Shown one piece after another: positions 1 to 6,396 of a DNA stretch of 32,892 nucleotides. Under the pieces are notes generated by a model. The model worked only from the letters and a program-made list of their open reading frames with translations. It was not told the origin of the DNA and ran no database searches. Every line of letters begins with the position of its first letter. Position 1 is the stretch's first letter. Position numbers and translations under genes: made by a program. Origin of the DNA: a virus. The stretch covers positions 1 to 32,892 of the IMG/VR virus record IMGVR_UViG_3300042569_003752; one strand, given 5' to 3'.

Positions 1-420
1 GGTCGCCAGCGGTGGACATTCGCTATGTCGTTCGGCCAGAAGGTCCGCTACGAGCGGCCGCTCGACCACGAGCTGACGTACCAAGGGAGCGAGTACCCAG
101 GCTACGCGTTTCGCCCGTCCATCCACGTGCCGCGCTGGGCCTCACGCCTCACGCTCGAAATCACCGACGTGCGCGTGGAGCGGTTGCAGAACATCAGTGA
201 TTCCGACGTAGGAGCCGAGGGTGTGCGGTGGCAGAGCCGCTTGGACGGCGCTGAGACTAACTACATCGCACGGCAGCCAAAGCAGCCGAGCGACTTCTTC
301 ACACCGCGTATCTGTTACTGGCGGCTCTGGGACTCGCTCAACGCCTCACGTGGCTTTGGCTGGGACGCGAATCCGTGGGTGTGGGTGGTGTCCTTCACGC
401 CAGAGGTGCGCCGTGTCTGA
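1..420 (+). CDS. Conserved phage protein with PRWASR signature (5' partial)
   Basis: The reading frame is open from base 1, so the gene probably starts before the window; the ATG at 25 is an internal methionine or a fallback start. The readable part is about 139 residues. It carries RPSIHVPRWASRLTLEI followed by DVRVERLQNIS, a signature I recognise from a widespread phage protein often labelled 'morphogenetic protein' or hypothetical and encoded near replication or packaging genes. Its N-terminal half normally holds a CPYG..GD..WVRE segment, which would lie outside the window. The biochemical role is not established. Its TGA overlaps the GTG start of the next gene by 8 bases, so the two are probably translated together. 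Confidence 0.8.
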   Translation, partial: GRQRWTFAMSFGQKVRYERPLDHELTYQGSEYPGYAFRPSIHVPRWASRLTLEITDVRVERLQNISDSDVGAEGVRWQSRLDGAETNYIARQPKQPSDFFTPRICYWRLWDSLNASRGFGWDANPWVWVVSFTPEVRRV

Positions 421-652
421 GACGCTGTCACTGGACTCCATCCATCCGGCAGATCAGCTGCAGGCGAAAGCAGATCGAAAGCTGGTGCAGGAGATTGAAC
501 GCGCCGCGGTGCTCTTGCGGAAGGCGATGAACATCCACGAGATCGCAGTGACACTCGGCACGTTGGACGAGAAGTCACGCGATCAGCTACGGAAGCTCCG
601 ACAGAAAGCTCGGCACGTGGCTTCGAATGCACTGCAGCAGGATGAGCTATGA
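413..652 (+). CDS. Small helical protein of unknown function
   Basis: 79 residues, not recognised. The GTG at 413 is chosen because it lies in the end of the preceding gene, has a purine-rich GAGGTG just upstream, and gives a compact protein; longer in-frame starts would overlap the upstream gene heavily. The sequence is charged and looks helical (KADRKLVQEIERAAVLLRKA, then a Lys/Arg-rich LRKLRQKARH), with no cysteines or membrane segment. Its stop overlaps the next gene's ATG (ATGA at 649-652). It may be a small regulator or accessory protein of the four-gene block before the terminase. Confidence 0.6.
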   Translation: MSETLSLDSIHPADQLQAKADRKLVQEIERAAVLLRKAMNIHEIAVTLGTLDEKSRDQLRKLRQKARHVASNALQQDEL

Positions 653-1188
653 TGAAGCCGTCGCAGACCGTTACCGTACAGATCCTGACTCACGTGCTCA
701 AGCGTCCGGGTTTACCAACATCGCGCATCGCCGCGCACATGAGCGAGGAGATAGCGGTACAGCCGCTGTCGGCGTTCTGCAGCGACTTAGCCCGTCGTGG
801 ACTGTTGCGTCGCGAGTTTGGTCCGCCAACGGCACAGACGGGCAGTAAGCGCACGGCGTACTGGTATCCCACGGATCGATTGCTTACGGAGGGCGTGGAA
901 GCCGTCACGCGCCTGCAGGTCACGCAGCTGGTCCTTCAGGTGCTCGAGGAGCGTGGTGCCACGTCAATGAGCGATCTGTCGGAGCTCACGGGCCGCCCAT
1001 GGAAATCCATCAAATGGGCGGTGCTGAGACTGGAGCGTCAGGGGAAGGCGGAGAGGTTCGACGAACGTGGGCAGCGGTTGTTACGCGTGCCTACTCCGCC
1101 CCTCGAGGACGATGGATGGGAGCCGCAGCCATGGGTCAGCTCGATACGCGCACGCAGTCTCTCACTCACAACAACGCATAGCCGATGA
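649..1188 (+). CDS. Double winged-helix DNA-binding protein
   Basis: 179 residues with two successive helix-turn-helix/winged-helix-like units. The first (about residues 8-60) contains ILTHVLKRPGLPTSRIAAHM and LARRGLLRREFG; the second (about 90-145) contains QVLEERGATSMSDLSELTGR followed by AVLRLERQGKAERF. Each has the pattern of a recognition helix followed by a short basic hairpin, as in MarR/PadR-like or replication-protein N-terminal domains. The C-terminus is unstructured. It is coupled by ATGA overlaps to both neighbours. Lying just before the packaging genes, it could be a late-gene regulator or a DNA-binding packaging accessory; both are inferences from position. Confidence 0.65.
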   Translation: MMKPSQTVTVQILTHVLKRPGLPTSRIAAHMSEEIAVQPLSAFCSDLARRGLLRREFGPPTAQTGSKRTAYWYPTDRLLTEGVEAVTRLQVTQLVLQVLEERGATSMSDLSELTGRPWKSIKWAVLRLERQGKAERFDERGQRLLRVPTPPLEDDGWEPQPWVSSIRARSLSLTTTHSR

Positions 1189-1370
1189 TCAACACGAAAG
1201 AAGAGGCGCGAATGGTGACTGGCAAGGCGCGACGCTGGAGAGACACGCTCAAGCACGCCCCGCTGCTGAAGCTCAGTGCCGGCGAACGCGCAGACCTCAT
1301 GCACATTCTCGACGAACTGCAGCACGCGGTCGATCACCAGCTCGTGCCGCAGCTCCCGAGCCGCGCGTGA
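1185..1370 (+). CDS. 61-aa protein of unknown function
   Basis: The start overlaps the previous stop (ATGA at 1185-1188), which supports real translation. The 61 residues are mostly helical and charged (KARRWRDTLKHAPLLKLSAG, DLMHILDELQHAVDHQLV). I do not recognise a family. It is the last gene of the four-gene block and is followed by the non-coding gap in front of the terminase genes. Confidence 0.5.
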   Translation: MINTKEEARMVTGKARRWRDTLKHAPLLKLSAGERADLMHILDELQHAVDHQLVPQLPSRA

Positions 1371-1536
1371 CCTCGCGCCACAAACCGTGCCACGCCCGCG
1401 CGTCTCGTCCCACTCGCGGGTCCTCCCGCCGGGGGGGCACCCATCGGGCAGCCGCAGACCGAGATCAGTGTCTATGTGATCGGCGCGGAATATTCTCACT
1501 TTTGTTTTGTTTCCCCGTTTCCTCTCTGTAATCCGC
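1371..1536. other. Non-coding gap before terminase; possible cos region
   Basis: 166 bases without a convincing gene, directly upstream of the small terminase gene, the position cos has in lambda. It contains a short hairpin GCGGG-tcct-CCCGC (1416-1429), a G7 run right after it, a dyad GATCA-N9-TGATC (1463-1481), and then an AT/pyrimidine-rich stretch (about 1489-1526). A G/C-rich block followed by an AT-rich stretch before Nu1 resembles the arrangement around lambda cos, but no cos sequence can be identified by eye. It may also hold the late promoter; I found no clear -35/-10 pair. Confidence 0.3.
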
Positions 1537-2103
1537 GTGGCGAAAGGAAAGCAACCAGCCGAACCCGCTGCATCTGGCACCACTTCGGGCGGACAAAACC
1601 GCCTGCGGGTGAATGCCGGGGAAATGGCGTCGTTGCTTGGCGTAACTCGCCCAACGATTGCCAAGTGGGTAGACCAGGGCGCCCCGTGCGAATCGCGCGG
1701 GCGCCCGGGCGTCTCCGCTGAATTCGATGCGCCGAAGTTCATCGCGTGGTGGAGAGAGACTGTGCTCGCGCAAAAGGAGGACAAACCCGAAAAGCTCTAC
1801 GAACGGGAGCAGCTGGCCGACATCGAGCTGAAGGAGCTGAAGCTTCGGAAGGAGCGCAGCGAGCTCGTTGAGCGTCGTGCAGCAGTCAGCGTGATCCGAT
1901 CACTGCACACGCAGCTCGCAAACGTGTTGCGCCAAGGGCCGCGTCGGTTTGCTCACCGGCTGGTCTCACTGCCGGACACCGCGGCGGCCGTGCAGGCCGC
2001 TTCCGAGATCGCGGAAGATCAGATCAAGGATCTGCGGCTACCCGAGGCATGGCGCGCCATCACGGAGACGGCAGAGCAGTCTGAGCTCGAGGCCTCGGTA
2101 TGA
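1537..2103 (+). CDS. terS: Terminase small subunit, Nu1-like
   Basis: About 188 residues. Small terminase subunits bind the packaging site and recruit the large subunit. Residues about 26-70 form an Nu1-type HTH (NAGEMASLLGVTRPTIAKWV) followed by DQGAPCESRGRPG and FDAPKFIAWW, the usual Nu1/TerS N-terminal layout. A long charged helix follows (EREQLADIELKELKLRKERS), typical of the oligomerisation region. I choose the GTG at 1537 (VAKGKQPA); a TTG at 1507 is possible but adds a pyrimidine-encoded leader, and the ATG at 1624 would cut the HTH. No strong ribosome-binding site is visible. The stop overlaps the large subunit ATG at 2100-2103. Confidence 0.85.
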   Translation: MAKGKQPAEPAASGTTSGGQNRLRVNAGEMASLLGVTRPTIAKWVDQGAPCESRGRPGVSAEFDAPKFIAWWRETVLAQKEDKPEKLYEREQLADIELKELKLRKERSELVERRAAVSVIRSLHTQLANVLRQGPRRFAHRLVSLPDTAAAVQAASEIAEDQIKDLRLPEAWRAITETAEQSELEASV

Positions 2104-4064
2104 CGGCTCTTCCGGCACTGTCCTACGAGACCAGCGTCTCGGAGCTGCTCGCCGATGTTCAGCGTGAGGCGGCGACGGCATACGCACCGCGCACGCCGCT
2201 CTCAATCGCGGCGTGGGCTGAAGAGCATCGCGTGCTGCCCAGCTCGAGCAGCTCCGAGGGCGGACGGTTCCGGAACGACCGCATCCCCTACCTGAAGGGG
2301 ATCATGGACGCGCTTACAGACCCGCGGATTCAAACCGTTGTTGTGATGAAGGGCGCCCAGGTTGCCGGTACCACCATCGGCGAGAACTGGGTGGGCTGGA
2401 CCATGGACGAGGCGCCGGCGCCGATGCTGTCGGTATGGCCTACAGAGAAGCTGCTCCGCAGGTGGTCCATGACGCGTCTCGATCCCATGATCGATGAGAC
2501 ACCCCGGCTGGCACGACTGTTCGATCGGTCTGGCCTGCGTGACTCAAATGACGCGATCGCGCACAAGGAGTTCCCCAACGGTACGCTGGACCTCCTGACG
2601 GCCCGCTCCTCGTCGGACCTCCGATCGATCTCTGCAGCGCGCATCTGGTTCTCAGAGGTGGACAACATCATCGCAGAGCTCAGCGAGGATGGTGATCCCA
2701 TCGAACTCGCGCGCTCGCGTGGTGAGACGTTCTGGGACTACAAGGAGTACTTCGAATCAACGCCGACGGTGTCCGGCTCTTCTCGCATCTACGACGAGCT
2801 GACTCGATCGACATGGAACGACTGGTACATGCCCTGCCCTCACTGCGAGCACGAGCAGGTGCTGCGCTGGCGAGACGGTATGGAGGATGGAGACGACAAC
2901 AGCAGCGGCGACGCACGTTTTGTTTGGGACAAGGACTCCGCTGGCGAGGTGGTACCCGGTACGGTGTCGTACGTCTGCGAGGAATGCGCATGCCTGATCA
3001 GCGAGTGGGAGAAGAGCAGAATGCTCGCGAAAGGTGAATGGCGGCCGCGTCATGCCGGTCGGCTTGCTGAGGGATTTCACATTCCCGCGTTCATCTCGCC
3101 GCTGATCTCGTGGACGCGTATCGCCCAGCGCTTCTCCAGAGCGGTGCGCTCGCCGGCGAAGATGCGCACCTTCGTCAACAACATCTGCGGACTGCCTTAT
3201 GCTGAGAAGTCTTCGGCGGTCAGCTCGAGCTTCCTGCAGCAGCGTGCAGAGGTGTACCGCGCTCAGGTCCCGAAGGGCGTCCGTCTTCTCACCTGTGGCG
3301 GCGACGTGCAAGGTGACAGCGTGCACCTCACCGTCTGGGGATTCGGCGCCGGCGAGCAGTCATGGGTCATCGATTGGAAGATCATCGAAGGCGACCCAGC
3401 GCTCGAGAAGACGTGGCGCGAGGTCAGCGCGTACCTACAGCAAGGCTTCACCGACGAGGCGGGAAGATCTCGCTATATCGCGGCCACGTGCATCGATGCG
3501 AAGTACCAGACCGGACACGTGCATCGCTTCGCACGACGCTTCGTGGGCCCAAACGGCGCGAAGGTGATCCCGATTCAGGGTAAGGAAGGCCGCGGGCGAC
3601 CGGTGATCGCAGATCCACCGAAGGAGACGCGACGTCGGAGCGGCAAGAACATCCGCTCCCGAATCGTCGGCATCGACACGGTAAAGGACATGTTCTTCGG
3701 ACGGCTGATCGTAAAGGAGCGCGGCCCCGAATTCGTGAACTTCCCGGCGGGGCTCGATGCCGCGTTCTTCCTGCAGCTCACGGCAGAGGAGCTGAAGACA
3801 GAGTACCGGAATCGGCGCCCGATTCGCGTATGGCGAAAGAAGGCGAAGGATCTTGCCAACGAAGTACTAGACACCACGGTGTACGCGTATGCGGCTCTAG
3901 TCTCGCTAGGCAGCCGTGTTCTGCAGGATCTCGCAAAACTCGCAGCGGCGGAATCGGCAGAGGTGGTCAGTGTGCTGACCAGTCCTCCTCATGCCGTCAC
4001 CGCGTCACAAGCACCGCCTCGCTCACGCACCCGCCCTCGTGTCGTCTCGAAGGGCGTGTACTGA
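2100..4064 (+). CDS. terL: Terminase large subunit, lambda gpA family
   Basis: 654 residues, close to lambda gpA (641). It is the ATP-driven DNA translocase and cos endonuclease that docks on the portal. The ATPase half has a degenerate Walker A (KGAQVAGTT, 84-92) and a Walker B-like ARIWFSEVD (180-188). A zinc ribbon follows with Cys246/Cys249 and Cys293/Cys296. The RNase H-like nuclease starts at CGGDVQGD, with Asp402 as first metal ligand, matching the known lambda catalytic position near residue 401; CIDAKY is a later acidic motif. The protein ends with a basic Pro/Ser/Arg-rich tail, SRTRPRVVSKGVY, which reappears in the next gene. TGATG couples it to that gene. Confidence 0.96.
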   Translation: MTALPALSYETSVSELLADVQREAATAYAPRTPLSIAAWAEEHRVLPSSSSSEGGRFRNDRIPYLKGIMDALTDPRIQTVVVMKGAQVAGTTIGENWVGWTMDEAPAPMLSVWPTEKLLRRWSMTRLDPMIDETPRLARLFDRSGLRDSNDAIAHKEFPNGTLDLLTARSSSDLRSISAARIWFSEVDNIIAELSEDGDPIELARSRGETFWDYKEYFESTPTVSGSSRIYDELTRSTWNDWYMPCPHCEHEQVLRWRDGMEDGDDNSSGDARFVWDKDSAGEVVPGTVSYVCEECACLISEWEKSRMLAKGEWRPRHAGRLAEGFHIPAFISPLISWTRIAQRFSRAVRSPAKMRTFVNNICGLPYAEKSSAVSSSFLQQRAEVYRAQVPKGVRLLTCGGDVQGDSVHLTVWGFGAGEQSWVIDWKIIEGDPALEKTWREVSAYLQQGFTDEAGRSRYIAATCIDAKYQTGHVHRFARRFVGPNGAKVIPIQGKEGRGRPVIADPPKETRRRSGKNIRSRIVGIDTVKDMFFGRLIVKERGPEFVNFPAGLDAAFFLQLTAEELKTEYRNRRPIRVWRKKAKDLANEVLDTTVYAYAALVSLGSRVLQDLAKLAAAESAEVVSVLTSPPHAVTASQAPPRSRTRPRVVSKGVY

Positions 4065-4432
4065 TGCAGTTCGAGATCCCGATCTTTCGTCAGATTCTGA
4101 GCGATACGAAGGTGAGCCCGCGCGAGCTGCAGGTCTTTCGGGCGGCCATCGAGTATCTCGACGTCGTCGAAGCGCGTGTCCTGAAACTGCTGGTCATCGA
4201 GCAGCACTTGGACCTTGATCGAGCTGCCGTCTCGCGGGCACTCACTAGTCTCGTCGAGCAGGGATACCTCTGCCGCACCGCGCAGCACGGTGGCCCTGCG
4301 CTTCTCAGGGTTCCCCTCTCGCGCCATGAGTGTGCCCGAAGTGACGATTCGGACAGTTCCGTGGATGATTCGCAGCTCTCTGGAGCGGGGCGGCGCGTAC
4401 GTCCGCGAGTCGTGAGCAGGGGGGTGTTGTGA
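4064..4432 (+). CDS. Small winged-helix protein with terminase-like C-terminal tail
   Basis: 122 residues, inserted between the large terminase and the gpW-like gene. Residues about 30-85 form a MarR-like winged helix: EARVLKLLVIEQHLDLDRAA, then SRALTSLVEQGYLCR and a short wing. A Ser/Asp-rich linker (SDDSDSSVDDS) leads to the tail GRRVRPRVVSRGVL, which matches the last residues of the large terminase (SRTRPRVVSKGVY). The start ATG overlaps the terminase stop by one base. Function is unknown; the shared tail suggests that both proteins bind the same partner, possibly the portal or prohead. The stop codon lies inside a 24-base DNA repeat (4419-4442), so it may regulate its own transcript. Confidence 0.75.
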   Translation: MQFEIPIFRQILSDTKVSPRELQVFRAAIEYLDVVEARVLKLLVIEQHLDLDRAAVSRALTSLVEQGYLCRTAQHGGPALLRVPLSRHECARSDDSDSSVDDSQLSGAGRRVRPRVVSRGVL

Positions 4433-4442
4433 AAACGACAAC
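4419..4442 (+). repeat. 24-bp direct repeat, copy 1, with hairpin
   Basis: GGGGGG-TGTTGT-gaaaacg-ACAAC; copy 2 at 4504-4527 differs at one base (G4431 versus A). Copy 1 also contains a 7-bp inverted repeat GTGTTGT-gaaaacg-ACAACAC (4424-4444). The stop TGA of the winged-helix gene (4430-4432) lies inside it. It could be an operator for that protein, an mRNA structure, or the scar of a duplication. Confidence 0.7.
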
Positions 4443-4492
4443 ACTTCGGAAACTCGTGCCAATCCCATCTATAAAGCGACCGACGGTTTTTG

Positions 4493-4509
4493 CCCCCTTT
4501 TAAGGGGGG
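4493..4509. repeat. CCCCCTT-TT-AAGGGGG inverted repeat
   Basis: A perfect 7-bp inverted repeat with a 2-base centre, immediately 5' of repeat copy 2. There is a T5 run just before it on the plus strand, which reads as A5 after the stem on the minus strand, so it is not a standard rho-independent terminator in the rightward direction. It may be a processing hairpin or an operator. Confidence 0.5.
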
Positions 4510-4527
4510 TGTTGTAAAAACGACAAC
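4504..4527 (+). repeat. 24-bp direct repeat, copy 2
   Basis: GGGGGG-TGTTGT-aaaaacg-ACAAC, 85 bases downstream of copy 1 and identical except for one base. It again encodes RGVL-stop in one frame (TAA at 4515-4517). It is followed by an inverted repeat CAACCAG-N15-CTGGTTG (4524-4552). The 138-base gap 4433-4570 holds only these repeats and the start region of the next gene. Confidence 0.7.
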
Positions 4528-4570
4528 CAGTCAGAAGGCGTAAGTCTGGTTGCGTTCCTAGTGTGCGCGT

Positions 4571-4801
4571 GTGACCACTACTCGCGCAGCCCGCATCGCA
4601 GAACTCGAAACGGACGTTGCGTCCGTTCGAGATGCCATCCGCCGCATCGTCTCCGGTGGCCAGGCGTATTCCGCCGAAGGTCGCGCGATGACTCGTGCGG
4701 ATCTCAAGAGCCTTCGCGAGCTGGAGAAGGACTACGCCGACGAGCTGGCTCGCCTGGTTCGCGGCACGCGCACTCGCATTTACGGCGTGGTCCACCGGTG
4801 A
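4571..4801 (+). CDS. Head-tail joining protein, gpW-like
   Basis: 76 residues from a GTG start. Length, charge pattern and position between terminase and portal match lambda gpW (68 residues), a small head-completion protein that plugs the portal and forms part of the tail docking site. Visible features are an N-terminal helix (RIAELETDVASVRDAIRRIV), a Gly-rich turn with a short strand (SGGQAYSAEGRAM), a second charged helix (LKSLRELEKDYADELARLV), and a basic C-terminal end (RGTRTRIYGVVHR). This helix-hairpin-helix order fits the gpW fold. The stop overlaps the GTG start of the portal gene (GTGA at 4798-4801). No strong ribosome-binding site is seen. Confidence 0.7.
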   Translation: MTTTRAARIAELETDVASVRDAIRRIVSGGQAYSAEGRAMTRADLKSLRELEKDYADELARLVRGTRTRIYGVVHR

Positions 4802-6396
4802 AGCGCCACACCCGCGCTGCACTGCCTCGCCTGCAGCAGGCGAAGAAGCCGAAAGCACGGGCATTCTTCGGCCGCGGTGGCTACGAGGGCGCCCGCACTG
4901 ATGTCCGCGAGCTGATGGCGTGGCTGCCCGGGTTGGGATCCCCGGATCAAGACATCCTCGGTGACCTGCCAGCGCTCAGGGCACGCACCCGAGACCTCGA
5001 GCGCAATGCGCCCTTGGCGACGGGCGCTCTTCTCACTCGGCTGGACAACGTGGTCGGGGGAGGCCTCCTCCCCACGCCGCAGATCGACCGAGACTATCTC
5101 GGCCTGACAGAGCAGGAAGCGTCTGCATGGCAGCGCGATGCGATGCGCATCGTAAAGGCGGTTGCCTACTCCAAGCGATTCGACGTCGCCGGAAGGAACT
5201 CCTTCCCGCAGATGCAGCGACTGGCCCTCCGCTCCGTCCTCTCTGGCGGCGATGCGTTCGCCTTGCGCCGATATGTACCTCGGGCGGGTGATGTCCTCGC
5301 GCTGAAGATTCAGCTGCTTGAGGCGGATCGTGTCGGCAATCCGACGGGGCACATGAACACCCCAACGCTCCGCGACGGGATCGTTCTGGATCAGTACGGC
5401 GCGGCCACCGGCTTCTACATCGCGAGTCACCATCCAAGCGAAGCCGGCTTCGGGCAGGGATTCCCGAAGTACGACTTCGTGCCGGCCTATGGGTCGCGCA
5501 GCGGCCTGCCGATGGTGTTGCACATCATCGAGCAGCAGCGTGTGAATCAGACGCGTGGTGTGCCGTATCTCGCACCGGTCATTCGTCAGCTGAAGCAGCT
5601 GGATCGCTTCACTGACTCCGAGCTTGCTGCAGCGGTGATCGCCTCGTTCTTCACCGTATTCATCAAGCGCACCGGTAGCGTCGAAGACGGCAAGAGTCTG
5701 GCGGATCTTGAGGACGCCGACACGCTGCCGATCGGCGCCGGCGACAATGTGAAGCTCGGACAAGGTGCGGTCGTTGAACTGCCGGCGGGTGACGACATCA
5801 GCATCGCGAACCCCGGGCGGCCGAACGCGCAGTTCGATCCCTTCGTGAGCTCCATTTCGACGTTCATGGGCGTCGCGCTCGGCATCCCGCGCGAGCTGCT
5901 CCTGAAGCAATTCAACTCGTCCTATTCGGCGTCTCGCGCCGCATTGCAGGAAGCGTGGCGCGCATTCGATGCGCAGCAAGACTGGCTCGTTGAGACGTTC
6001 TGTCAGCCGATCTACGAGTGGATCATCTGGGAAGCCGTGCAGCGCGGTCTTCTCGTGGCGCCGGGCTTCCTCGAAGATCCGATGACGCGCATGGCTTACC
6101 TCGGTGCGATGTGGGCCGGCCCGACTGTAACGCAGCTCGATCCGCTCAAGGAAGTGAACGCCGCGATTCTACGCGTCGACGCCGGGTTCTCTACTCGAGC
6201 GTTGGAGGCGCCGCAGCTCACAGGGCAGTCGTGGGAGGCTGTGCACGAGCAGCTCGTGCGCGAGAAGAATCGCCGTGTGGCGGATGGACTCGCGCCGACG
6301 GAGATCATCACGGCTGGCCGCGGGGCCACGGTCCCGACAGACGACAACGAAACGCCGCCGGAAGGGACAACCGAGGAGACCGATGCCAAGGAATAG
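4798..6396 (+). CDS. Portal protein, lambda gpB family
   Basis: 532 residues against 533 in lambda gpB. The portal is the dodecameric ring at one capsid vertex through which DNA is pumped. Family features are the N-terminal LRARTRDLERNAPLATGALL (a common portal RxRDLxRNnplA motif), the central LRSVLSGGDAFALRRYV and QLLEADRVGNP, the Q..L.QLDRFTDSELAAAV region, and the late GIPRELLLKQFNSSYSASRAA segment of the gpB family. The acidic, Thr/Glu-rich C-terminal tail is probably disordered. The GTG start is fixed by overlap with the preceding stop. The end overlaps the protease gene by 14 bases. Confidence 0.95.
   Translation: MKRHTRAALPRLQQAKKPKARAFFGRGGYEGARTDVRELMAWLPGLGSPDQDILGDLPALRARTRDLERNAPLATGALLTRLDNVVGGGLLPTPQIDRDYLGLTEQEASAWQRDAMRIVKAVAYSKRFDVAGRNSFPQMQRLALRSVLSGGDAFALRRYVPRAGDVLALKIQLLEADRVGNPTGHMNTPTLRDGIVLDQYGAATGFYIASHHPSEAGFGQGFPKYDFVPAYGSRSGLPMVLHIIEQQRVNQTRGVPYLAPVIRQLKQLDRFTDSELAAAVIASFFTVFIKRTGSVEDGKSLADLEDADTLPIGAGDNVKLGQGAVVELPAGDDISIANPGRPNAQFDPFVSSISTFMGVALGIPRELLLKQFNSSYSASRAALQEAWRAFDAQQDWLVETFCQPIYEWIIWEAVQRGLLVAPGFLEDPMTRMAYLGAMWAGPTVTQLDPLKEVNAAILRVDAGFSTRALEAPQLTGQSWEAVHEQLVREKNRRVADGLAPTEIITAGRGATVPTDDNETPPEGTTEETDAKE

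Noticed and set aside
4485-4515. Rho-independent terminator before the gpW-like gene
   Set aside because: The CCCCCTT/AAGGGGG stem is followed by GTGTTGT, not a U-tract, and a terminator here would cut the late operon.
4780-5979. Long open frame on the minus strand (399 codons)
   Set aside because: It is antisense to the portal gene; in high-GC DNA long antisense frames are common. The portal has motifs and translational coupling, the antisense frame has none.
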